Part shown: one piece after another, positions 1 through 6,125 of the stretch
How the letters are laid out: each line of letters begins with the position of its first letter
Position numbering within the stretch: the first letter of the stretch is position 1
NCBI GenBank assembly: GCA_035575095.1
Contig: DATLYF010000092.1
Coordinates: 1-10,479 of the forward strand
Origin: DATLYF01 sp035575095
GTDB lineage: Bacteria; Pseudomonadota; Gammaproteobacteria; Competibacterales; Competibacteraceae
Direction of reading: 5' to 3'
Length of the DNA stretch: 10,479 nucleotides
Notes under the pieces: generated by a model
What the model was told of the DNA's origin: nothing
The model's input: only the letters and a program-made list of their open reading frames with translations
Databases searched by the model: none
Position numbers and translations under genes: made by a program

Positions 1-146
1 CAGCCGGGTCGCTCCGGCAGCGGGCAGAAGCCGAGCCGCTGCCACCAACGCTGGCGGTAGTCCGGCGCCTGCCGGCCGCGCCACCAGAGGCGCACGAGCA
101 GCAGCGGCAGGGCCAGATAGAGCAGCAGGCTGTACAGATAGCGCAT
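1..146 (-). CDS. waaA: Kdo transferase WaaA (KdtA), N-terminal fragment
   Basis: Partial gene: the first 48 codons lie here and the rest is beyond the left edge. WaaA transfers 3-deoxy-D-manno-octulosonic acid from CMP-Kdo to the lipid A precursor at the cytoplasmic face of the inner membrane. The translation starts MRYLYSLLLYLALPLLLVRL and continues with WWRGRQAP, a Tyr-Arg-x-Arg-Trp segment and RLGF. That is the hallmark WaaA start: an N-terminal membrane anchor, then a basic R-x-RGR-x-AP-x-YR-x-RW patch, as I recall from the E. coli protein. The ATG at 144-146 aligns with the known family start, although no strong ribosome binding site is visible. It lies 23 nt downstream of the GGDEF-EAL stop on the same strand, so co-transcription is likely. 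The catalytic domain is not visible, so intactness cannot be judged. The identification fits hldE and msbA nearby. Confidence 0.88.
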   Translation of the reverse strand, partial: MRYLYSLLLYLALPLLLVRLWWRGRQAPDYRQRWWQRLGFCPLPERPG

Positions 147-169
147 CGTACGGCAGGCCAGCTTCACTA

Positions 170-2485
170 TCAGTGCTGCGGGAGCAGCACCGTCCCGCTA
201 GCGGCCAGCAGTTCTGCCAGGGACGCTGCCGGCAGTGGTCGGGCCAGACCATAGCCCTGCCCCTCGTCGCAGCCTTCAGCCAGCAGGAACCGCTGCTGCG
301 CCGCGGTTTCCACGCCTTCGGCTACCACCGTAAAGTGCAGGCTGTGGGCCAGCGTGATGATGGCGCGGATCAGGGCCACGTCGCGGGCATCGCCGGGGAT
401 GCCGCGGATGAAGGACTGGTCGATCTTGAGCGTATCGATGGGCAGGCGCTTGAGGTAGCTCAGGGAGCAATAGCCGGTACCGAAATCATCGATGGCGATG
501 CGAATGCCCATGTCCTTGAGCCGTTGCAAAGTGGCCAGGGTGCGCTCCAGATTCTGCATCACCACCGACTCGGTCAGCTCCAGCTCCAGGTGTGCGGCGG
601 CCACCTCGTGCTCGGCGAGGAGGGCGGCGATGCGTTCCGCCAACCCCTCCTGGCGGAACTGGCGCATGGACAGGTTGACCGCCATGCGCAGCTGCGGCAG
701 CCCGTTCCGTTGCCAGCGACGCAGTTGCCGGCAGGCCTCGCCCAGCACCCACTCGCCCAGTGCCGCGATAAGGCCGGTCTCCTCGGCCAGCGGGATGAAA
801 TCCTGGGGCGGGATCAGGCCGCGCTCCGGATGGCGCCAACGCAGCAGCGCCTCGACTCCGATGACGCGCCCCTCGGCCAGAGTCACCCGCGGCTGGTAGT
901 GCAGTTCCAATTCGCCGCGCTCCAGCGCTTGGCGCAGGCCGTTGCTGAGCAGCAGCCGTTCATGGGCCTGCTCGGCCATCTCCGGCGCAAAAAAGCAGCA
1001 GAGCCCGCGCCCGCCTCGTTTTGCCTGGCTCATGGCCACGGCGGCATGTTTGAGCAGGGTTGCGGCGTCCTCACCGTCCAGCGGGTAACAGCTCACACCG
1101 AGGCTGGCACTGATGAACAGGGTATGGCCCTCGACCCGGAACGGTTCGTCGAACACCGCCTGCAGGCGGCGCGCCTCGAGCAAGGCGTCGGTGACCCGCA
1201 CCAGCCCCTCGCGCACCACCAGGAACTGGTCGCTGCCCAGGCGGGCCAGCGCATCACCATTCTGCAAGGCATCGTGCAGGCGCACGCCGACCTGTTGCAG
1301 CAGGGCATCGCTCACAACATGGCCAAGCGAGTCGTTGATGTTCTCGAAGCGGTCCAGATCGAACAACAGTACCGCCACCACGGCGCCCTGCCCTTGCGCC
1401 CGGCGGATGGCTTCAGCCAGGCGCTCGATCATGGCGGCGCGGTTGTACAGCCCGGTGAGCGGGTCGTGATGGGCGAGGAAGCGCAGATAGGCTTCATCGC
1501 GCTTGTGCCGGGAGAGGTCGCTGAACACGCCGACGTAGTGGCTGACCCGACCCTGCTCGTCGTGCACGGTGCTCAGGCTCAGCCACTCGGGGTAGAGCTC
1601 ACCGCTCTTGCGCCGGTTCCACAGCTCGCCCTGCCAGCTGCTCTGCTCCTGCACGGCGCGCCATAGACTCTGGTAGAACGCCTCGTCGTGGGCTTCAGGA
1701 CAGAAGACGGCGGGGCGCTCGCCGCGCACCTCTTCCAGGCGGTAGCCGGTGATCTTGGTGAAGGCCCGGTTGACGTAGAGGATGCGCTGCTGCGCGTCGG
1801 TGATGACGATGCCCTCGGCGGCGCTCTCGAAGGCGCGCACCGCCAGCCGGCGCTGCTCCTGCGCCTGCCAGTCGGCAGTGACGTCGTGAACGATGCCCTG
1901 GAAGGCGGTGAGGCGACCGTGCGCGTCATATTCCACCTGGGTCTCCTCGCGCACCCGGTAGACCTCGCCGCCGGCGCCGAGCAGACGGTACTCCCGTTGA
2001 TACCGCGCTATCCCACGCCGGCAGTGGTCGTCGGTCTCGGCGACCACTCGGGCGCGATCCTCGGGGTGGATCATCTCCAGGTAGCGGTAGCCGGCGCCCA
2101 CCAGCGCCTCGGCCTGGTAACCGAAGCGGGCCACATTGTGGGACACGTAGCGGACCGGCCAGCCCTCTTCCGGTCCCCAGCGGAACAGCACGTTGGGGCT
2201 GTTCTCGATCACCAGGCTGGCCTGGCGCAGTTGTTCCTCGCTGCGTTGCAGGTCGCTGAAGGCGCGGCCGATGGCGCGGGCGTGATAGCGCAGCAACAGG
2301 TAGAGGGCGGCGGCAGTGCACAACACGAACAGCCCGCCCTTGAGCAGCGAGAGTTCGAGCAGCCGCGGCGACAGCGCACCGATCAGGAGTCTGTCGGAGA
2401 GCGCGACCCAGGCACCGGCCAGCAGCAGGTACGCCACGCTGATGCGCAGCGGCGCCCGCTGCAGGGGCTTCAGCGGCCGGGGCAT
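170..2485 (-). CDS. Membrane-anchored PAS-PAS-GGDEF-EAL protein, probable c-di-GMP phosphodiesterase
   Basis: About 771 aa from the ATG at 2483-2485; residue numbers below use the longer 792-aa reading from a GTG at 2546-2548. I prefer the ATG because GGAAG lies 8 nt upstream and the extra 21 residues look non-conserved. Two membrane helices (about 33-50 and 69-87) are followed by two PAS domains (about 112-226 and 235-347), a GGDEF domain (about 358-518) and a C-terminal EAL domain (about 530-785). The GGDEF signature is degenerate: GSDQF at 438-442. The inhibitory-site Arg of RxxD is replaced by Gln (QNGD, 429-432). The EAL domain keeps EALLRW (566-571), ELTE, DDFGTGY (687-693), KID (708-710), EGVE (744-747) and QGY (764-766). 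The sequence therefore predicts hydrolysis of c-di-GMP, with the GGDEF part inactive or acting as a GTP-sensing regulator. The PAS domains probably sense an intracellular signal; no ligand can be assigned. Target process unknown. Confidence 0.92.
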   Translation of the reverse strand: MPRPLKPLQRAPLRISVAYLLLAGAWVALSDRLLIGALSPRLLELSLLKGGLFVLCTAAALYLLLRYHARAIGRAFSDLQRSEEQLRQASLVIENSPNVLFRWGPEEGWPVRYVSHNVARFGYQAEALVGAGYRYLEMIHPEDRARVVAETDDHCRRGIARYQREYRLLGAGGEVYRVREETQVEYDAHGRLTAFQGIVHDVTADWQAQEQRRLAVRAFESAAEGIVITDAQQRILYVNRAFTKITGYRLEEVRGERPAVFCPEAHDEAFYQSLWRAVQEQSSWQGELWNRRKSGELYPEWLSLSTVHDEQGRVSHYVGVFSDLSRHKRDEAYLRFLAHHDPLTGLYNRAAMIERLAEAIRRAQGQGAVVAVLLFDLDRFENINDSLGHVVSDALLQQVGVRLHDALQNGDALARLGSDQFLVVREGLVRVTDALLEARRLQAVFDEPFRVEGHTLFISASLGVSCYPLDGEDAATLLKHAAVAMSQAKRGGRGLCCFFAPEMAEQAHERLLLSNGLRQALERGELELHYQPRVTLAEGRVIGVEALLRWRHPERGLIPPQDFIPLAEETGLIAALGEWVLGEACRQLRRWQRNGLPQLRMAVNLSMRQFRQEGLAERIAALLAEHEVAAAHLELELTESVVMQNLERTLATLQRLKDMGIRIAIDDFGTGYCSLSYLKRLPIDTLKIDQSFIRGIPGDARDVALIRAIITLAHSLHFTVVAEGVETAAQQRFLLAEGCDEGQGYGLARPLPAASLAELLAASGTVLLPQH

Positions 2486-2639
2486 GGCCAGGGCTTCCGG
2501 CAGCGAATGTTCATATACATCGCAACATCCTGATGGACCGTCGCTCACCGTATGCTGCGCGGCTCTGCGCGGCGCCGGTCGAGCGCCGCCGCCACAGGAC
2601 CGCTTCCCTCATCGCCACAGTATAGCCAGCAGCGCCGGC
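2486..2639 (-). promoter_or_regulatory. Leader region of the GGDEF-EAL gene with possible -10 element
   Basis: This 154-nt gap separates the aldo/keto reductase stop from the preferred GGDEF-EAL start. Read on the minus strand, it contains TATACT (2619-2624), a good sigma-70 -10 match, about 15 nt after the reductase stop. No convincing -35 lies 16-18 nt upstream, so the promoter call is weak. If real, it would give a leader of about 130 nt and let the c-di-GMP gene (and perhaps waaA) be expressed apart from hldE. A GC-rich hairpin lies within the leader and is listed separately. Confidence 0.3.
2569..2589 (-). other. Stem-loop in the leader of the GGDEF-EAL gene
   Basis: Perfect 7-bp inverted repeat GCGGCGC / GCGCCGC with a 7-nt loop. 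It has no T-tract on either side, so it is not a convincing intrinsic terminator. It sits 20 nt upstream of the alternative GTG start and about 83 nt upstream of the preferred ATG. It might be an RNA structure in the 5' leader or chance pairing in GC-rich DNA. Confidence 0.3.
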
Positions 2640-3431
2640 TCATGACCGCTCGGCCAGCACCCGTTCCAGAGCGGCGACGTCGGCACGCAGATGCGCAGGG
2701 TTCAGGGTGCCCACCACCAGGCTGCTCACCCCCGCTTCGGCGAACACGCAGCGCAGACAGGTCTCCACAGGATCGGTGCCGAGCGCCGCCAGGTGGCCGC
2801 TGAGCAGACCCTTCTTGATCAACACGCCGCGGCCGCGCTCATGGGCGGCGCGGATCACCGGCCGCTCCTCCTGGTGCAGCGGGTTATGGGTGACCATCAC
2901 CGCATCGCAGGAGTCCAGGGCCAGCAGGCCGCCGGCCACGGTCTTGGAGGAGATGCCCACGGCCCGCACCTTGCCCTCGCGCTTGAGCTCCAGCAGGGCA
3001 TCCAAGGCGCCCTCCTCGGTGAGGATGCGCACGTCCTCGCCGTCGGAGTGGATCAGCACCAGATCCAGCCAGTCGCTGTTCAGGCGGCTCAGGCTGCGTT
3101 CCACGCTGGCGCGGGTGGCGGCGGCGGTGAAGTCGAAGACCGAGCGCCCGTCGCGGAACTCCTCCCCCACCTTGGTGACGATCACCCAGTCCCGTCGCGG
3201 ACCCGGCAGCAGCCGGCCGAGACGCTCTTCGGCAGTGCCGTAGGCCGGGGCGGTGTCGAGCAGGTTGATGCCGAGCGCACGGGCCAGGGCCAGCAACTCC
3301 CTGATCTCCCGGTCGGACGGCAACGCGAAGCCCTGCGGATATTTCACCTCCTGATTGCGGCCGAACTTAACCGTCCCCAGACCCAGGGGGCTGACACGGA
3401 TGCCGCTGCTGCCCAGTTCTCTCAGCTCCAT
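2640..3431 (-). CDS. Aldo/keto reductase family protein
   Basis: 263 aa. Aldo/keto reductases use NADPH to reduce aldehydes or ketones; the substrate here is unknown. The start MELRELGSSGIRVSPLGLGT is a typical family opening. The catalytic tetrad is readable as Asp59 and Tyr64 (DTAPAYG, 59-65), Lys87 (VTKVG) and His128 (LIHSDG). The C-terminal GTLNPAHL segment fits the cofactor-binding end of the fold. At 263 residues it is somewhat shorter than common 280-330 aa members, but it has both ends and all four catalytic residues. The same frame stays open upstream to 4073, but that part is antisense-like shadow of the FAD gene. The ATG at 3429-3431 is chosen because a near-perfect Shine-Dalgarno (AGGAGGT, 3438-3444) lies 6 nt before it and homology starts there. 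The start overlaps the end of the FAD oxidoreductase gene by 10 nt, implying translational coupling and a shared job. Confidence 0.9.
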   Translation of the reverse strand: MELRELGSSGIRVSPLGLGTVKFGRNQEVKYPQGFALPSDREIRELLALARALGINLLDTAPAYGTAEERLGRLLPGPRRDWVIVTKVGEEFRDGRSVFDFTAAATRASVERSLSRLNSDWLDLVLIHSDGEDVRILTEEGALDALLELKREGKVRAVGISSKTVAGGLLALDSCDAVMVTHNPLHQEERPVIRAAHERGRGVLIKKGLLSGHLAALGTDPVETCLRCVFAEAGVSSLVVGTLNPAHLRADVAALERVLAERS

Positions 3432-4576
3432 ATGCCCACCTCCTCCCAGGGGTAGGCCGCCACCGGCGGTGGCGGCAGCGGCAGCTCGGGCTGATCGGCG
3501 TGCGGGCGCACGCCCTCCTGCTCCAGGGTGACGACGATACTCTCGGCCAGCAGCGGCGCCATGGCCAGCTTGGTGGGCCAGCCCACCAGCGCCCGCCCCT
3601 CGCGGAACAAGGTCGGGGTATCGGGACGTCCGCCGTCGGTCTGGCGTGCTTCGGCGCGGTCTACGCGCAGGGTGGCCAGGCGCAGGCCGGACAGATCCAG
3701 CCAGGGCAGGGCCTCCCGTAGCTCGCGCCGGGCCTCGGCGATCTGTGCCGCGCCGCTGCGTACCACGCCCTGTTCGGCGAGCTGCCCCCCCAGGTACCAG
3801 ACGATGTCGCCGGCGCCGGCGCGATGGCTGGTGATGGTCAGGCGCGGCACCTCGCGCGTCCCCAGGTAGTGGGCGTAGACGAGCGGCAGTCCGGCTGCCC
3901 GGGCCATGACCATGTGCAGCGGCCGGCGCTGCATGGGGATGGCGCTCAAGGCGGCATTGCCGGCGCCGGCGGTGAGCACCAGCCGTTCGGCGCAGAGCTC
4001 GATCTCGCCGCCCTCGGCGCCGATCAGGGCCAGGACGCCGTGCCGGGCGTCGACCCGCTGGCAGCGCGCCCACAGCAGAGCGCTGCCGTAGCGCTCGCGG
4101 AAAGCGGCGAGCAGCGAGCCCACGTCCAGCACCGGTTCATCCAGGCGATACACCGCGCCCGTCGCCTCCCGCAGCGCCGCCGGGATCTCGGCGCCGCGCA
4201 GCGCGTCCATGCGGCTGGCCATCACCCGACTGGCGAAGAAGCCGGCCAGGCGCGTGGCCAGGCCAGCGGAGGTCCACAGGTATTGGTGTGCGGACAGCAG
4301 CCGCACCCCGGCCAGGTCCAGTTCGCCCTCTCCCTCCAGACAGCGTCGCCATAGCGCCGGCATGGCGGCAATGGTCCGCGCCGCGCCGCTCAACCGGCCA
4401 TGCAGGGCGTACTTGGTGCCGCCGTGGATGATGCCCTGGGAGCGGATGGTCTGGCCGGCGCCCAGAGCCACAGCCTCCACCAGCACGGCGGCGTAGCCCA
4501 TATCGCGCAGCCGCGCCAGCAACCACAATCCGGCCACGCCACCGCCGACGATGGCGACATCGACCGCAAGCCGCAT
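3422..4576 (-). CDS. FAD-dependent oxidoreductase, DAO / glycerol-3-phosphate dehydrogenase-like fold
   Basis: 384 aa, predicted soluble and cytoplasmic. The N-terminus MRLAVDVAIVGGGVAG carries the dinucleotide-binding motif (GGGVAG, 11-16), and Glu34 at the end of strand 2 is the likely FAD ribose ligand. The SQGIIHGG segment (46-53) resembles the flavin-contacting loop of DAO-family enzymes such as GlpD and L-2-hydroxyglutarate oxidase. A late VGWPTKLAMAPLLAE segment fits the second FAD-contacting region. The last 30 residues (355-384) form a Pro-rich tail (PLPPPP) ending in PWEEVGIWS, an unusual extension. The start is the ATG at 4574-4576: GGAG (4585-4588) lies 8 nt upstream and the FAD motif starts at once. 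The frame is open to 4666, but that extension is hldE shadow. It overlaps the hldE stop by 1 nt (TGATG) and the reductase start by 10 nt. Substrate unknown; a hydroxy-acid or polyol-phosphate oxidase or dehydrogenase is plausible. Confidence 0.88.
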   Translation of the reverse strand: MRLAVDVAIVGGGVAGLWLLARLRDMGYAAVLVEAVALGAGQTIRSQGIIHGGTKYALHGRLSGAARTIAAMPALWRRCLEGEGELDLAGVRLLSAHQYLWTSAGLATRLAGFFASRVMASRMDALRGAEIPAALREATGAVYRLDEPVLDVGSLLAAFRERYGSALLWARCQRVDARHGVLALIGAEGGEIELCAERLVLTAGAGNAALSAIPMQRRPLHMVMARAAGLPLVYAHYLGTREVPRLTITSHRAGAGDIVWYLGGQLAEQGVVRSGAAQIAEARRELREALPWLDLSGLRLATLRVDRAEARQTDGGRPDTPTLFREGRALVGWPTKLAMAPLLAESIVVTLEQEGVRPHADQPELPLPPPPVAAYPWEEVGIWS

Positions 4577-6003
4577 CAGTGGCGCTCCAGGATGCGGGCG
4601 ATGGTGGCGGTGGTGGAGACGCCCTCGATGTAGTCCATCACCACCACCTGGCCACCGGCTTCCCACACACAGCGGTTGCCGGGGATCCTGGCCGGATCGT
4701 TGTCGCCGCCCTTGACCAGGTAATCGGGTTTGATGCGGCAGATCAGCCGCTCCGGGGTGTCCTCGGAGAAGGCTACCACCCAGTCCACCGAGGCCAGCCC
4801 GGCCAGCACCCGCATGCGCTTGTCCAGGCTGTTGACCGGACGCGTCTCGCCTTTGAGGCGGCGCACCGAGGCGTCGTCGTTGACCGCAACGATGAGCCGC
4901 TGCCCCAGGCGCCTGGCCTGCTCCAGATAGGCCACGTGGCCGGCGTGGAGGATGTCGAAGCAGCCGTTGGTCATGACGATGGTCTCGCCATGGGCCTTGG
5001 CGTCCGCCACCGCCTGTACCAGGGTGTCCTCATCGACGATGCCGCGCGCCGGTTCGTCGTGCTCGTAGATGGCCCGTTTCAGCTCGGAGACGGTGACGCT
5101 GGCGGTGCCCAGCTTGCCCACTACGATGCCGGCGGCCAGATTGGCCAGCGCCGTGGCCTCGGCCAGCGGCAGCCCGGCAGCCAGCCCGGCGGCCAGGGTG
5201 GCGATGACGGTGTCGCCGGCGCCGGTGACGTCGTACACCTCGCGGGCACGGGCGGCCAGGTGCAGCGGCTCGGCCCCACGGCGCAGCAGGGTCATGCCTT
5301 GCTCGCTGCGCGTCACTAGCAGCGCCTCCAGCTCCAGCGCGTAGAGCAGCGCTGCGCCCTTGGCGACGATGGCCTCGACATCCGGGCACGGCCCCACCAC
5401 CGCCTCCAGCTCGGCGAGGTTGGGGGTAATCAGGGTGGCGCCGCGATAGCGGCCGAACTCCCGGCCCTTGGGATCGACCAGCACCGGCTTGCCGGCGGCC
5501 CGCGCCGCGGCGATATAGTGCTCCACTTCGCGCAGCGCCCCCTTGCCGTAGTCGGACAGCACCACCACCGCGGCCTCCGCCAGGTGCTCGGCGAAGGCCG
5601 CCTGCAGGGCGGCCGGCTCGAAGCCGGGGAAGCCGTCCTCGAAGTCGAGGCGGATGAGCTGCTGGTGGCGGCTCAGCACCCTGAGCTTGGTGATGGTGGA
5701 CTGCCCGGCCAGGCGCTGCAAGGCGCAGGTCACGCCGTGCCGGGTCAGACGCCCCTCCAGGCTGGCGGCGGCCTCGTCGTCGCCGGTAACCCCCAGCACC
5801 CGCGCCCGCGCCCCTAGGGTGGCCACGTTTACTGCCACGTTGGCAGCGCCGCCGGGCCGTTCCTCGATCTGCTCCACCCTGACCACCGGCACCGGCGCCT
5901 CCGGGGAAATGCGCGAGGTGGGCCCGTGCCAGTAGCGATCCAGCATGACATCGCCCACGATCAGCACGCGGGCGGATTCGAAGCGGGGAACGGTGATCTT
6001 CAT
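4576..6003 (-). CDS. hldE: Bifunctional heptose 7-phosphate kinase / heptose 1-phosphate adenylyltransferase HldE
   Basis: 475 aa, close to the 477 aa I recall for E. coli HldE. The N-terminal half is a PfkB/ribokinase-fold kinase that phosphorylates D-glycero-beta-D-manno-heptose 7-phosphate at C1. The C-terminal half adenylylates heptose 1-phosphate on the way to ADP-heptose for the LPS inner core. Visible motifs: GDVMLDRYWHG (17-27), the PfkB glycine-rich RPGGAANVAVN (49-59), the second PfkB signature DVTGAGD (258-264) with catalytic base Asp264, and the nucleotidyltransferase signature GCFDILHAGH (347-356) with the HxGH motif at 353-356. Both domains look intact, so the kinase-adenylyltransferase fusion is complete. 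The ATG at 6001-6003 matches the family start; an upstream in-frame start at 6069 only adds non-conserved residues. A short GAGAG (6007-6011) is a weak ribosome binding site. It is the first gene of the minus-strand run and divergent from msbA. Cytoplasmic. Confidence 0.97.
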   Translation of the reverse strand: MKITVPRFESARVLIVGDVMLDRYWHGPTSRISPEAPVPVVRVEQIEERPGGAANVAVNVATLGARARVLGVTGDDEAAASLEGRLTRHGVTCALQRLAGQSTITKLRVLSRHQQLIRLDFEDGFPGFEPAALQAAFAEHLAEAAVVVLSDYGKGALREVEHYIAAARAAGKPVLVDPKGREFGRYRGATLITPNLAELEAVVGPCPDVEAIVAKGAALLYALELEALLVTRSEQGMTLLRRGAEPLHLAARAREVYDVTGAGDTVIATLAAGLAAGLPLAEATALANLAAGIVVGKLGTASVTVSELKRAIYEHDEPARGIVDEDTLVQAVADAKAHGETIVMTNGCFDILHAGHVAYLEQARRLGQRLIVAVNDDASVRRLKGETRPVNSLDKRMRVLAGLASVDWVVAFSEDTPERLICRIKPDYLVKGGDNDPARIPGNRCVWEAGGQVVVMDYIEGVSTTATIARILERH

Positions 6004-6125
6004 GGGCTCTCGGCGCTGCCAATCGGTCAAAGTCGTTATTGTAACCACAAGCCCGATAGAGCCTACCATCGCCAGCGCGGCGGCAAACCGCTACCATGCC
6101 GGCACCTGGACTCGACCGAGATGGC
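6004..6125. promoter_or_regulatory. Divergent hldE / msbA control region
   Basis: 122 bp between the two divergent starts. On the minus strand, TACAAT (6038-6043) is a 5/6 match to the sigma-70 -10 consensus and would start transcription about 28 nt before hldE; no good -35 is seen at the right distance. On the plus strand no clear promoter for msbA could be picked. The region is less GC-rich than its surroundings around 6021-6065. Sharing this stretch would allow inner-core heptose synthesis and lipid A-core export to be expressed together. Confidence 0.45.

Noticed and set aside
173..1666. Long plus-strand open frame (about 497 codons) opposite the GGDEF-EAL gene
   Set aside because: Antisense frame open because of GC-biased codons. 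The translation is low-complexity, rich in Gln, His and Gly, with no recognisable motif, whereas the minus strand encodes clear PAS, GGDEF and EAL motifs.
2569..2589. Intrinsic terminator after the aldo/keto reductase
   Set aside because: The stem is good but there is no T-tract on the transcribed side.
2486..2639. c-di-GMP riboswitch upstream of the GGDEF-EAL gene
   Set aside because: I looked for the conserved core and tetraloop-receptor layout of GEMM riboswitches and did not find it; only a simple GC hairpin is present.
3432..4073. N-terminal extension of the aldo/keto reductase frame
   Set aside because: The added 214 residues are Arg/Pro/Ala-rich out-of-frame reading of the FAD gene, and a near-perfect ribosome binding site precedes the ATG at 3429-3431.
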